Notes under the pieces: model-generated
Told to the model about the DNA's origin: nothing
Seen by the model: the letters and a program-made list of their open reading frames with translations, nothing else
Databases searched by the model: none
Shown: positions 44,820-53,271 of the stretch, in pieces
Numbering within the stretch: the first letter of the stretch is position 1
How the letters are laid out: every line of letters begins with the position of its first letter
Made by a program: the position numbers and the translations under genes
NCBI RefSeq assembly: GCF_018069875.1
Contig: NZ_JAGQDF010000012.1
Location: forward strand, 1-64,000
Length of the DNA: 64,000 bases
Source of the DNA: Ideonella alba
Lineage (GTDB): Bacteria; Pseudomonadota; Gammaproteobacteria; Burkholderiales; Burkholderiaceae_C
Reading direction: 5' to 3'

Positions 44820-47543
44820 TCACTTGAACTTGTACTGGGCGCTCAGGTAGACGAAGCGGCCGCGCGGGTCGGTGTAGCTCGGGTCGTAGCCCGAGATGAA
44901 GAAGTAGGCCTGCTGCGAGAACGGCGGCGCGGTGTCGAACAGGTTGCGCACGCCGGCGCGCAGCGTCAGGGCGTTGTTGAACTCCCAGGCGCCCGAGAGG
45001 TTCCACAGCGAGTACTCCGACACGCGGCGGTCCGGCTTGCCGACGATGGCCTGGTCCTGGTAGCCCGACAGGTAGTTGTTCGACAGGCTGGCCGAGAACG
45101 CGCCCTGCGACCAGTCCACCGCCAGCGTATGGCGCCAGCGCTGCACCACGCCGTCGTTGATGAAGCGGCCCAGGTTGCTGACGTAGGGGTCGCCATCGCC
45201 GGTCTGCGACTTGGACTGCAGCGTCAGCGTGCCGTTGAGCGACACGCCCAGCTCGCCGATCGGGCTCTTGATCCGGGTGACGGCCACGCCCAGGTCGATG
45301 CCCGAGATCTTCTGCTTGCCGCGGTTCTGCTTGATCAGGTCGATCGCCTCGATCACCTGGTCGCTGTCGCGGTGCACCAGCGAGCCGTACTTGGCCAGGT
45401 TGCCCAGGATCACGTCCACGCCCAGCGTGCTGATCAGGTCGCTCTTCTGGATGTTCCAGTAGTCGACGCTGACGCTCAGGCCGCGGCGCGGCTCGAACAC
45501 GCCGCCCAGCGAGAACTGGCGCGACTTCTCGGGCTTGAGCTTGGGGTTGCTGTAGTTCAGCGTGGTCCAGATGTCCGAGCAGTCGGTGGGCGTGGCGTCC
45601 GGGTCGAGCTGCATGCACAGCGGATCGACCAGCGTGGCCGACGACCCCTCGGTGACCGGCCGGTAGAGGTCGGTCATGCTGGGCGCGCGGAAGCCCTTGC
45701 CCACCGAGGCGCGCAGCAGCAGCTCGCTCATCGGCACGAACTTCATGCCCAGCTTCGGGCTCAGGGCACCGCCCGAGACCTGGTACTTCTCGTAGCGCAT
45801 CGCGCCGGTCAGCTCCAGCTGCCGGGTGATGGGCGCCGACACCTCGCCGAACACCGCCGCCACCTTGCGCGAGCGGCCGAAATCGGCGCCCGGGCCCTGC
45901 GAGGTCTCGCCCAGGATCAGGTCGTCGGCCAGCGCCTGCGACTGGTGGTAGTCCTGCTTCTCGCGCCGGAATTCGCTGCCCACGGCCACCGCCAGATCGC
46001 CGCCGTCGAGCTTCATCAGCCCCCGCGAGGCCTTGACGTCCAGGCTGGTCATGGCGCCGGTGGCGCGGCGCACCTCGCCGCGGATCTGCGCGGCTTCGAA
46101 CATCGCCAGGCCAGCCGCGGTCTGCGTACCGAAGGGGTTGAGCGTGCCGTCGGCAAAGCCGTCGCGGATCGTCTGCTCGTTCAGGTAGCCCTGGTAGTCG
46201 CGGTCAGACACCTTGCTGGTGCTGTGGTTCACCGCCCATTCATAGTCCCAGCCGGCCAGCACACCGTTGGTGCCGGCCAGGACGCGCTGGGTGGTGGAGA
46301 CCAGCTCGCTGGTGCGCAGGCCGGCATCGACCAGGCGGGTGCGCACGGTGATGATGCGGTCCTCGTCATCGGCCGCCAGCGCGTTCAGCGAGGAGAAGGC
46401 CAGGAACGGGATCTTGCCGACGTCGATGTCGGCGTCGATCCGGTTGGGCGTGCCGCTGTAGAGCGTGCGGGCGCGGGCCAGCGAGACTTCGGCAAAGCCC
46501 TGGTGACCGCCGCCCAGGTCGAGCACGCCGCGGCCGAACACGCTGGACTTGGTCGACTCGGGGTAGAGCTCGATGTCGCGCATGTAGTCGAAGGTGCAGC
46601 CATCGACGCCGCCGATGCCCTCGGGCAGGTAGAGGTTGGCCGGCGGGTTGCAGCCTGTGGCCGCCGAGGGGTTGGCGCGCTTGGTCGAGATCAGGTCCAC
46701 GCCATTGGGCTTCCAGCCGTCGCTGGCCAGCGTGTCGCGCTGCGAGCTGCTGAGGACCAGGTTGCCGGGGAAGGTGGCGCTGGAGAGCAGGTCGGGCAGG
46801 CGCTGCGGGATCTGCAGGTCGGAGATGAAGCGGCGGTTCAGCGCGTTGAGCTTGCTGGTCTTCTGCAGGTCGGCCACGGCCATCAGGTTGTAGCCGTCGC
46901 GGCCGAGGTCGCCCAGGCCGCCGGCCAGCGTCACGCTGCGCTTGTTGCCGCCGCCGCCCTCGGTGGTGTTGCCCACCTGGGCGCGCAGCTCCAGGCCGTT
47001 GAAGTCCTTGCGGGTGATGAAGTTGATCACGCCGCCGATCGCATCCGAGCCGTACAGTGAGGAGGCGCCGTCGAGCAGCACCTCGACGCGCTCGATCGCG
47101 GCCGCGGGAATCGCGTTCAGGTCGACACCGGCGGCATCGCCGGGCGAGGCGAAGTTGGCCATGCGCCGGCCATTGAGCAGCACCAGCGTCGACGAGACGC
47201 CCAGGCCGCGCAGGTTGGCGCCGTTGAAGCCCATCTGGTCGCGGAAGCCGCCGTAGGCCACGCTGCCGCCATCGGTCAGGTTGGCGGCGGTGGCGCTCAG
47301 GCGCGAGATCAGCTCGGCCGCGGTGGTCACGCCGGTCTTGTCGATCTCCTCGCGGGTGATGACCTGCACCGGCAGCGCCGTCTCGCCGTCGATGCGCTTG
47401 ATCGCCGAGCCGGTGATCTCCACCCGCTGCGGCGCGGCGGTCTGGGCCAGCGCGGGCAGGGCCAGGCTCAGCGCCAAGGCGCTGGCCGACAGGGCGAACG
47501 GGAAGGCGCGGGCGGCGGGGCGGCGGCGTTCGGCAGGGGTCAT
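44820..47543 (-). CDS. TonB-dependent outer-membrane receptor
   Basis: A 907-residue receptor. Signal peptide to about residue 34 (LPALAQT), a TonB-box-like QRVEITGSAIKR, the plug domain (LPVQVITREEIDKTG, FNGANLRGLGVSSTLVLLNGRRM, IERVEVLLDGASSLYGSDAIGGVINFIT) and a ~650-residue barrel ending in LRAGVRNLFDTAPPF and a terminal YKFK. The last residue is Lys instead of the usual aromatic. Plug and barrel resemble receptors for carbohydrate or peptide-like nutrients, not siderophores. It is divergent from cyanophycinase, with 275 bp between that holds the candidate ArgR sites. Uptake of cyanophycin fragments is a reasonable inference. Confidence 0.9.
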   Translation of the reverse strand: MTPAERRRPAARAFPFALSASALALSLALPALAQTAAPQRVEITGSAIKRIDGETALPVQVITREEIDKTGVTTAAELISRLSATAANLTDGGSVAYGGFRDQMGFNGANLRGLGVSSTLVLLNGRRMANFASPGDAAGVDLNAIPAAAIERVEVLLDGASSLYGSDAIGGVINFITRKDFNGLELRAQVGNTTEGGGGNKRSVTLAGGLGDLGRDGYNLMAVADLQKTSKLNALNRRFISDLQIPQRLPDLLSSATFPGNLVLSSSQRDTLASDGWKPNGVDLISTKRANPSAATGCNPPANLYLPEGIGGVDGCTFDYMRDIELYPESTKSSVFGRGVLDLGGGHQGFAEVSLARARTLYSGTPNRIDADIDVGKIPFLAFSSLNALAADDEDRIITVRTRLVDAGLRTSELVSTTQRVLAGTNGVLAGWDYEWAVNHSTSKVSDRDYQGYLNEQTIRDGFADGTLNPFGTQTAAGLAMFEAAQIRGEVRRATGAMTSLDVKASRGLMKLDGGDLAVAVGSEFRREKQDYHQSQALADDLILGETSQGPGADFGRSRKVAAVFGEVSAPITRQLELTGAMRYEKYQVSGGALSPKLGMKFVPMSELLLRASVGKGFRAPSMTDLYRPVTEGSSATLVDPLCMQLDPDATPTDCSDIWTTLNYSNPKLKPEKSRQFSLGGVFEPRRGLSVSVDYWNIQKSDLISTLGVDVILGNLAKYGSLVHRDSDQVIEAIDLIKQNRGKQKISGIDLGVAVTRIKSPIGELGVSLNGTLTLQSKSQTGDGDPYVSNLGRFINDGVVQRWRHTLAVDWSQGAFSASLSNNYLSGYQDQAIVGKPDRRVSEYSLWNLSGAWEFNNALTLRAGVRNLFDTAPPFSQQAYFFISGYDPSYTDPRGRFVYLSAQYKFK

Positions 47544-47601
47544 CGGGGGCTCCGTGGGCGGGATGGAGGGCTGCCGGCAGTCTAGGAAGCGCCGGCGGGG
47601 C

Positions 47602-47617
47602 ATTCACTGAAGCGACA
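47602..47617 (-). promoter_or_regulatory. Imperfect ArgR-like half-site next to the receptor gene
   Basis: On the minus strand TGTCGC is followed by eight bases and AT, one mismatch from TGTCGC-N8-AA. It lies 7 bp beyond the main direct repeat and about 60 bp before the receptor ATG. Confidence 0.3.
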
Positions 47618-47623
47618 CATTGT

Positions 47624-47660
47624 GGTCGCGCTGGCGCAACTTGCGGTCGCATCGACGCAA
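47624..47660 (+). promoter_or_regulatory. Candidate ArgR (AraC-type) operator, two direct half-sites
   Basis: Two direct copies of GGTCGC followed by eight bases and AA are separated by exactly five bases: GGTCGC at 47624-47629 with AA at 47638-47639, and GGTCGC at 47645-47650 with AA at 47659-47660. As I recall it, the Pseudomonas aeruginosa AraC-family ArgR half-site is TGTCGC-N8-AA-N5 in direct repeat, so spacing is exact and each hexamer differs at one base. It lies in the divergent region between the TonB receptor and cyanophycinase, and an ArgR-type regulator gene is in the same cluster. Confidence 0.6.
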
Positions 47661-47686
47661 GAGCGGGGCACGCGTGCCCGCCTTGT

Positions 47687-47702
47687 TTGCGTCGAAGCGA
47701 CA
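47687..47702 (-). promoter_or_regulatory. ArgR-like half-site on the opposite strand
   Basis: On the minus strand the sequence is TGTCGC, eight bases, AA, a perfect half-site, 27 bp from the direct-repeat pair. Only a poor second half-site precedes it. It could be a weaker element for the receptor promoter. Confidence 0.45.
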
Positions 47703-47818
47703 TCTTCTGTTGTGATTGCGCTGACCCGGGTCGCTCCCCAGGGCGGGCGGCGCGCCGCGGTGCCAAGATCGCGCCTCGGGCCGGCCGTCGCCAGGCTGGC
47801 CGCTGCCATTTCAGGGAC

Positions 47819-49168
47819 ATGAACCATCGCGCCATGAGTCATCTTTTCCTCCGCCGCCGGCTCGCCGCCGTGCTGCTGGCCCTGGCCCCGACCTGGGCCC
47901 TGGCCCAGCTGGCGCCGCCCGAACCGGCCGACGCCGCCGCCTCGGCCCCGCTGACGGCCGGCGTGCCAGCCCCGGGCGCGGTCACCGACGGCCCGATCAA
48001 GGGCTATGCGGTGGTCATCGGCGGTGCCCTCAAGGGCGACAACGAGGACGTCTGGCGCCGCCTGGTGGAACTGTCCGGCGGCAAGGGCTCGCGCTGGGTG
48101 GTCTTCGGCACCGCCTCGCAGACGCCCGACAAGACCGCCCGGCGCCTGGCCGACCTGCTGGAGCTGCGCGGCGCCACCGCCGAGATCGTGCCCGTGGCCC
48201 CGCAGCTGAAGTGGGTCGACCTGGAGAAGGCGGTGCGCGACCCGTCACTGCTGGAGCTGGTCAACAACGCCCAGGGCATTTTCTTCAGCGGCGGCGCCCA
48301 GGAGCGCATCATCGACACCTTCAGCCCGGGCGGGCGGCCCACGCCGATGCTCAAGGCGATCTGGGGCGTCTACCAGCGCGGCGGCGTGATCGCCGGCACC
48401 TCGGCCGGTGCGGCGGTGATGAGCACCGTGATGTTTCGCGACGCGCTGAGCGTGATCAACGTGATGAAGGGCCAGCTGCGCGACGGCAAGGAGGTCGACC
48501 GCGGCCTGGGCTTCGTCGGCCCCAACCTGTTCGTCGACCAGCACTTCCTCAAGCGCGGGCGCTTCGGCCGCATGCTGCCGCTGATGATGGCGCGCGGCTA
48601 CAAGCTGGGTCTGGGCATCGACGAGAACTCCGCCGCGGTGGTGCAGGGCGACATGGTCGAGGTCATCGGCGCCAAGGGCGCGCTGCTGGTGGACCTGCGC
48701 GAGGCCCGCACCGACGCCAAGCTCGGCGCCTTCAATGTGCAGAACGCGCGCCTGACCTACCTGGACCGCGGCGACCGCTACGACCTGGGCCTGCACAAGA
48801 TCCTGCCCTCGGCGCGCAAGCTGCGCGGCCAGCGGCTGCAGGCCGGCACGCCCGACTTCAAGCCGGAGTTCCTGCGCGAGGCCTACTACACCGACATGCT
48901 CGGCGACTCCACCATCTACAACGCGATGGCCGAGCTGATCGACAGCCGGCAGGCCGAGGCCCGCGGCCTGGCCTTCGACCCCAAGGCCGCGCCCAGCGAG
49001 GCCGTGGCCGACCTGGGTTTCTCGTTCCGCCTGTACAAGGGCAAGGACAGCGTCGGCTGGTACTCTGACGAGCTGGGCGCGGACGAGTACACCGTCGCCA
49101 GCCTGTACCTGGACATCGCCCCCGTGCGCATCGCCCGACCGATGTTCACCCCCTGGACCCCGCGTTGA
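47819..49168 (+). CDS. cphE: Exported cyanophycinase
   Basis: A 449-residue serine-type exopeptidase of family S51 that cuts cyanophycin into beta-Asp-Arg dipeptides. A signal peptide (about residues 1-30, ending WALAQ) makes it the extracellular CphE type. The nucleophile motif is GTSAGAAVM with Ser at about residue 195; GYAVVIGGALKGDNEDVW opens the domain and GIFFSGGAQERI precedes the active site. The ATG at 47819 has AGGGA immediately upstream; ATG 47834 is possible. It heads the transporter operon, with 14 bp to the next start. No cyanophycin synthetase gene is in the window, so it may feed on polymer from other cells. Confidence 0.9.
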   Translation: MNHRAMSHLFLRRRLAAVLLALAPTWALAQLAPPEPADAAASAPLTAGVPAPGAVTDGPIKGYAVVIGGALKGDNEDVWRRLVELSGGKGSRWVVFGTASQTPDKTARRLADLLELRGATAEIVPVAPQLKWVDLEKAVRDPSLLELVNNAQGIFFSGGAQERIIDTFSPGGRPTPMLKAIWGVYQRGGVIAGTSAGAAVMSTVMFRDALSVINVMKGQLRDGKEVDRGLGFVGPNLFVDQHFLKRGRFGRMLPLMMARGYKLGLGIDENSAAVVQGDMVEVIGAKGALLVDLREARTDAKLGAFNVQNARLTYLDRGDRYDLGLHKILPSARKLRGQRLQAGTPDFKPEFLREAYYTDMLGDSTIYNAMAELIDSRQAEARGLAFDPKAAPSEAVADLGFSFRLYKGKDSVGWYSDELGADEYTVASLYLDIAPVRIARPMFTPWTPR

Positions 49169-49182
49169 ACGGAGACCCCTCG

Positions 49183-49962
49183 ATGACCCGCCGTCCCCTG
49201 ATCGCCCTGCTGGCCCTGCTGGCCAGCCTCACCCTGACCGCCCACGCCCAGGCGCCCGACTGGAAAAAGGTGCGCATCGGCGTCGAGGGCGCCTACCCGC
49301 CGTTCTCGGAGGTGGGCACGGACGGCAAGTTGAAGGGTTTCGACATCGACATCGCGATGGCCCTGTGCGCCGAAATGAAGGCCGAATGCGTGCTGGTGCA
49401 GCAGGACTGGGACGGCATGATCCCGTCGCTGCAGGCGCGCAAGTTCGACGCCATCATCGCCTCGATGGCGATCACGCCCGAACGCCAGAAGCAGGTCAAC
49501 TTCAGCAACAAGTACTACAACACGCCGCCGGCCTTCATCGGCAAGGGCGCGCCGCGCGACATCTCGCCCGCGGCGATGAAGGGCAAGAAGATCGGCGTGC
49601 AGCGCACCACCAGCCACGACCGCTACGCCACCAAGTACTACGCCGGCAGCGAGATCGTGCGCTACGCCAAGCAGGACGACATCTTCCTGGACCTGGCCGC
49701 GGGCCGGCTCGACGCCACGCTGTGCGACCAGGTCGCGGGCAGCGAAGGCTTCCTGAAGAAGCCCGCCGGCAAGGGCTTCGCGGTGCTGGGCAACCCGGTG
49801 GACGACCCCGAGATCTTCGGCACCGGCTCGGGCATCGCGATGCGCAAGGCCGACACCGCGCTGCTCGACAAGTTCAATGCGGCCATCGCCGCGGTGCGCG
49901 CCAACGGCACCTACAAGAAGCTCCAGGACAAGTACTTCGACTTCGACATCTACGGCAAGTAA
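49183..49962 (+). CDS. aotJ: Arginine/ornithine-type (AotJ-like) periplasmic binding protein
   Basis: A 259-residue SBP family-3 protein with signal peptide to about residue 22 (TAHAQA), then VRIGVEGAYPPFSEVGTDGKLKGFDIDIAMALC and CDQVAGSEGFLKKP, as in the histidine/lysine/arginine/ornithine binding proteins. In this operon it should bind arginine-type ligands, probably including beta-Asp-Arg. GGAGA precedes the ATG at 49183. Confidence 0.88.
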   Translation: MTRRPLIALLALLASLTLTAHAQAPDWKKVRIGVEGAYPPFSEVGTDGKLKGFDIDIAMALCAEMKAECVLVQQDWDGMIPSLQARKFDAIIASMAITPERQKQVNFSNKYYNTPPAFIGKGAPRDISPAAMKGKKIGVQRTTSHDRYATKYYAGSEIVRYAKQDDIFLDLAAGRLDATLCDQVAGSEGFLKKPAGKGFAVLGNPVDDPEIFGTGSGIAMRKADTALLDKFNAAIAAVRANGTYKKLQDKYFDFDIYGK

Positions 49963-49968
49963 GCGCTG

Positions 49969-50655
49969 ATGCTGTACGGCTACGGCGCCAGCCTGCTGCA
50001 GGGCGCGCTGCTGTCGCTGGCGGTGGCCCTGGGCAGCCTGGGCATCGCCTTCCTGCTGGGGCTGGCCGGCGCGCTGGCCAGCCTGGCGCGCTCGCGCCTG
50101 TTGAACGCGCTGGCGCTGGCCTACACCACGCTGATCCGCGGCGTGCCCGATCTGGTGCTGATGCTGCTGGTCTTCTATGGCGGCCAGATGGCCGTCAATG
50201 CGCTGGGTGAGCGCCTGGGCTGGGACTATGTCGACATCGACCCCTTCGTGGCCGGCGTGCTGACCATCGGCTTCGTCTTCGGCGCCTACCTGGCCGAGGT
50301 GCTGCGCGGCGCCTTCCTGGCGGTCCCGCCGGGTCAGCGCGAGGCGGCGCTGGCCTTCGGCATGACCCGCGGCCAGGTGCTGCGCCGGGTGGTCGGTCCG
50401 CAGATGCTGCGCCATGCGCTGCCGGGCCTGTCGAACAACTGGCTGGTGATGATCAAGAGCACCTCCATCGTCTCGGTGATCGGCCTGCACGACATGATGG
50501 CGCGCGCCGGTCAGGCGGCGGGCGCCACGCGCGAGCCCTTCGTCTTCTACCTGGCCGTGGCCGGGCTGTACCTGCTGTTCACCAGTGCCTCGGAGCTGGG
50601 CTTTGCCTGGCTGTCGCGGCGCCTGTCGATCGGCGTGCGGCGGGTGAGCCTGTGA
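49969..50655 (+). CDS. aotQ: Amino-acid ABC transporter permease (AotQ/HisQ-like)
   Basis: A 228-residue inner-membrane permease with about five helices and the polar-amino-acid EAA loop REAALAFGMTRGQVLRRVVGPQ. Pairs with the next permease as a heterodimer. It starts 6 bp after the binding-protein stop; the following gene overlaps its stop (TGATG). Confidence 0.9.
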   Translation: MLYGYGASLLQGALLSLAVALGSLGIAFLLGLAGALASLARSRLLNALALAYTTLIRGVPDLVLMLLVFYGGQMAVNALGERLGWDYVDIDPFVAGVLTIGFVFGAYLAEVLRGAFLAVPPGQREAALAFGMTRGQVLRRVVGPQMLRHALPGLSNNWLVMIKSTSIVSVIGLHDMMARAGQAAGATREPFVFYLAVAGLYLLFTSASELGFAWLSRRLSIGVRRVSL

Positions 50656-51344
50656 TGCTGGACTGGGGCGTCATCGCCGACAGCCTGCCGCTGTATGCCA
50701 GCGGCGCGGTGGTCACCGTGCAGCTGCTGGTGCTGGCGCTGGCCGCCGGCCTGGCCGTTGCGCTGCCGCTGGCCATGCTGCGCAGCCTGTCCAACCCCTG
50801 GCTGAGCAAGCCGGTGTGGCTCTACACCTACGTCATCCGCGGCACGCCGATGCTGGTGCAGCTGTTCCTGCTGTACTACGGGCTGGCGCAGTTCGAGTGG
50901 GTGCGCCAGAGCGCCGCCTGGCCGCTGCTGTCCTCGGCCTGGTTCTGCGCCATCGCCGCCTTCGCCCTCAACACCTGCGCCTACACCACCGAGATCCTGC
51001 ACGGCGCGATGAAGGCGGTGCCCGCCGGCGAGGTCGAGGCCGCGCGCGCGCTGGGCATGGGCCGCTGGCTGACGCTGCGCCGCATCGTGCTGCCGCAGGC
51101 CTTCCGCCGCGCGCTGCCAGCCTATGGCAACGAGGTGGTGCTGATGCTGCACGGCACCTCGCTGGCCAGCGTGGTCACGATCGCCGACCTCACCGGTGCC
51201 GCGCGCGAGGTCAACTCGGTCCACTACCTGCCTTTCGAGGCCTTCCTCACCGCCGCCGTGTTCTACCTGGCGATCACGGCGGTGCTGGTGACGATCTTCC
51301 GCGCCGCCGAGCGGCGCTGGCTGCAGCCCATGGGCGCCCGCTGA
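50655..51344 (+). CDS. aotM: Amino-acid ABC transporter permease (AotM/HisM-like)
   Basis: A 229-residue second permease with the EAA loop VEAARALGMGRWLTLRRIVLPQAFRRALPAYGNEVVLMLHGTS typical of HisM. ATG 50655 shares bases with the aotQ stop; a GTG one codon earlier is an alternative. It ends 2 bp before the dipeptidase gene. Confidence 0.9.
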   Translation: MLDWGVIADSLPLYASGAVVTVQLLVLALAAGLAVALPLAMLRSLSNPWLSKPVWLYTYVIRGTPMLVQLFLLYYGLAQFEWVRQSAAWPLLSSAWFCAIAAFALNTCAYTTEILHGAMKAVPAGEVEAARALGMGRWLTLRRIVLPQAFRRALPAYGNEVVLMLHGTSLASVVTIADLTGAAREVNSVHYLPFEAFLTAAVFYLAITAVLVTIFRAAERRWLQPMGAR

Positions 51345-51346
51345 CG

Positions 51347-52465
51347 ATGAGAACCCAACACCACACTCTGCTGGCTGCCACCCCCGGCACCCGCCACGAA
51401 CTGGTCAGCCTGCACTACGGCACGCCGGGCGGCCGCAAGGTCTACATCCAGGGCGCGCTGCACGCCGACGAGGTGCCGGGCCTGCTGGTGGCCCACCACC
51501 TGCGCGGCCTGCTGGCCACGGCCGAGGCCGAAGGCCGGCTGCTGGGCGAGGTGGTGCTGGTGCCCGCCGCCAACCCGCTGGGCCTGCGCCAGTGGCATCT
51601 GCGTGGCTACCAGGGCCGCTTCGAGTTCACCAGCGGTGAGAACTTCAACCGCCACTTCGCCGACCTCAGCGAGCCCGCGCTGGCCCGTGTGCAGGACCGC
51701 CTGGGGCCGGACGCCGCCACCAACGTTGCGCTGGTGCGCGCCGCGCTGCGCGAGGCCGCCGCCGAACTGAGCGCCACCACGCCGCTGGAGGACCTGCGCC
51801 GCCTGCTGCTGGGCCTGGCGATCGACGCCGAGCTGGTGCTGGACCTGCACTCCGACGGTGAAGGCCTGCTGCACATCTACACCACGCCCGCCACCTGGGA
51901 CCAGGCCGAGCTGCTGGTGCGCTGCATCGATGCCCGCGTGGCGCTGATCGCCGAGCGCTCGGGCGGCGACCCGTTTGATGAAGCCTGCTCGATGGTCTGG
52001 CCGCAGATCGCGGCGCGTCTGCCCGCGGGCACTCCGCTGCCGCCGTCCTGCCTGGCCGCCACGATCGAGCTGCGCGGCGAGGGCGATGTGCGCCACGAGC
52101 TGGCCGCGCAGGACGCCGCCGGCATCCTGCGCCTGCTGGTGGCGCGCGGCATCGTGCGCGACGACGCCGCGGCCGACATCCCGCCGCTGCGCTGCCAGCC
52201 CACGCCGCTGGCCGGCTCGATCCCGCTGGTGGCGCCGCATGGCGGCATGGTGGTGTTCCTGAAGGAGCCCGGCGCCGAAGTGGTCGAGGGCGAACCCATC
52301 GTCGACGTCATCGACCCGATCACCGGCCAGGTCAGCACGCTGGGCGCCGGCACCACGGGCCTGTTCTTCGCCCGCGAGAACCGCCGCTTCGCGGTGGCCG
52401 GCATGGCGCTGGGCAAGGTGGCCGGCGTGGACGCGCGGCGCAGCGGCTCGCTGCTGTCGGTGTGA
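51347..52465 (+). CDS. cphZ: CphZ/AotO-type M14 metallopeptidase (beta-Asp-Arg dipeptidase)
   Basis: A 372-residue zinc hydrolase of the M14 / succinylglutamate desuccinylase-aspartoacylase group. Zinc ligands are His39 and Glu42 (GALHADEVPG) and His168 (LVLDLHSDGEG), with a probable catalytic Glu in ATIELRGEG near 236. The C-terminal beta domain contains APHGGMVVFLKEPGAEVVEGEPI. In P. aeruginosa the gene at this place in the aot operon, aotO, encodes a CphZ enzyme that splits cyanophycin-derived beta-Asp-Arg, as I recall from published work. Gene order and cyanophycinase linkage make the same function likely. No signal peptide, so it acts on imported dipeptide in the cytoplasm. Confidence 0.85.
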   Translation: MRTQHHTLLAATPGTRHELVSLHYGTPGGRKVYIQGALHADEVPGLLVAHHLRGLLATAEAEGRLLGEVVLVPAANPLGLRQWHLRGYQGRFEFTSGENFNRHFADLSEPALARVQDRLGPDAATNVALVRAALREAAAELSATTPLEDLRRLLLGLAIDAELVLDLHSDGEGLLHIYTTPATWDQAELLVRCIDARVALIAERSGGDPFDEACSMVWPQIAARLPAGTPLPPSCLAATIELRGEGDVRHELAAQDAAGILRLLVARGIVRDDAAADIPPLRCQPTPLAGSIPLVAPHGGMVVFLKEPGAEVVEGEPIVDVIDPITGQVSTLGAGTTGLFFARENRRFAVAGMALGKVAGVDARRSGSLLSV

Positions 52466-52475
52466 GGGCGCTGCC

Positions 52476-53249
52476 ATGAGTGCACACCTGGGCCTGACGG
52501 TCGACAACCTGCACAAGCGCTTCGGTGAGCGCGAGGTGCTGCGCGGCGTCTCGCTCAGCGCGAAGCCCGGTGACGTGGTGGCCATCATCGGCTCCAGCGG
52601 CTCGGGCAAGAGCACGCTGCTGCGCTGCCTGAACCTGCTGGAGCAGCCGTTTGAGGGCACGCTGCGCCTGGGCGATGAAACCCTGGCCCTGAAGCGCGAC
52701 CGCGACGGCAGCCTGACGGCTTCGGACGATGCCCAGCTGCGCCGCTGGCGCGCCCGCCTGGCCTTCGTCTTCCAGAGCTTCAACCTGTGGCAGCACCGCA
52801 CGGTGCTGGAGAACGTCATCGAGGCGCCGATCCATGTGCTGGGCCAGCCGCGCGCCCAGGCGGTGGAACGCGGCGAGCAGCTGCTGGCGCGCGTGGGCCT
52901 GTCGCACCGTCTGCAGGTCTACCCGGCGCAGCTGTCGGGCGGCGAGCAGCAGCGCGTGGCGATTGCCCGCGCGCTGGCGGTGGACCCCGAGGTGATGCTG
53001 TTCGACGAGCCCACCTCGGCCCTTGACCCCGAGCTGGTGGGCGAGGTGCTGAAGGTGATGCGCGAACTCGCCGCCGAGGGCCGCACCATGCTGGTGGTCA
53101 CGCACGAGATGGAGTTCGCCCGCGAGGTGGCCAGCCACGCGATCTTCCTGCACCAGGGCCTGATCGAGGAACAGGGCGTGCCGCGCGAGGTGCTGGTGCG
53201 CCCGCGCAGCGAACGGCTGCGCCAGTTCCTCAGCGGGGGACTGAAGTGA
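52476..53249 (+). CDS. aotP: Amino-acid ABC transporter ATPase (AotP/HisP-like)
   Basis: A 257-residue ATPase with all motifs intact: Walker A GSSGSGKST, signature LSGGEQQRVAIARAL, Walker B VMLFDEPTSALDPE and switch His in VVTHEMEFAREV. It includes the insertion with RDRDGSLTASDDAQLRRWRAR typical of HisP-type ATPases for basic amino acids. It powers the AotQM permease. Confidence 0.93.
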   Translation: MSAHLGLTVDNLHKRFGEREVLRGVSLSAKPGDVVAIIGSSGSGKSTLLRCLNLLEQPFEGTLRLGDETLALKRDRDGSLTASDDAQLRRWRARLAFVFQSFNLWQHRTVLENVIEAPIHVLGQPRAQAVERGEQLLARVGLSHRLQVYPAQLSGGEQQRVAIARALAVDPEVMLFDEPTSALDPELVGEVLKVMRELAAEGRTMLVVTHEMEFAREVASHAIFLHQGLIEEQGVPREVLVRPRSERLRQFLSGGLK

Positions 53250-53271
53250 TGCAGCCACGGGGCCCGTTGGC

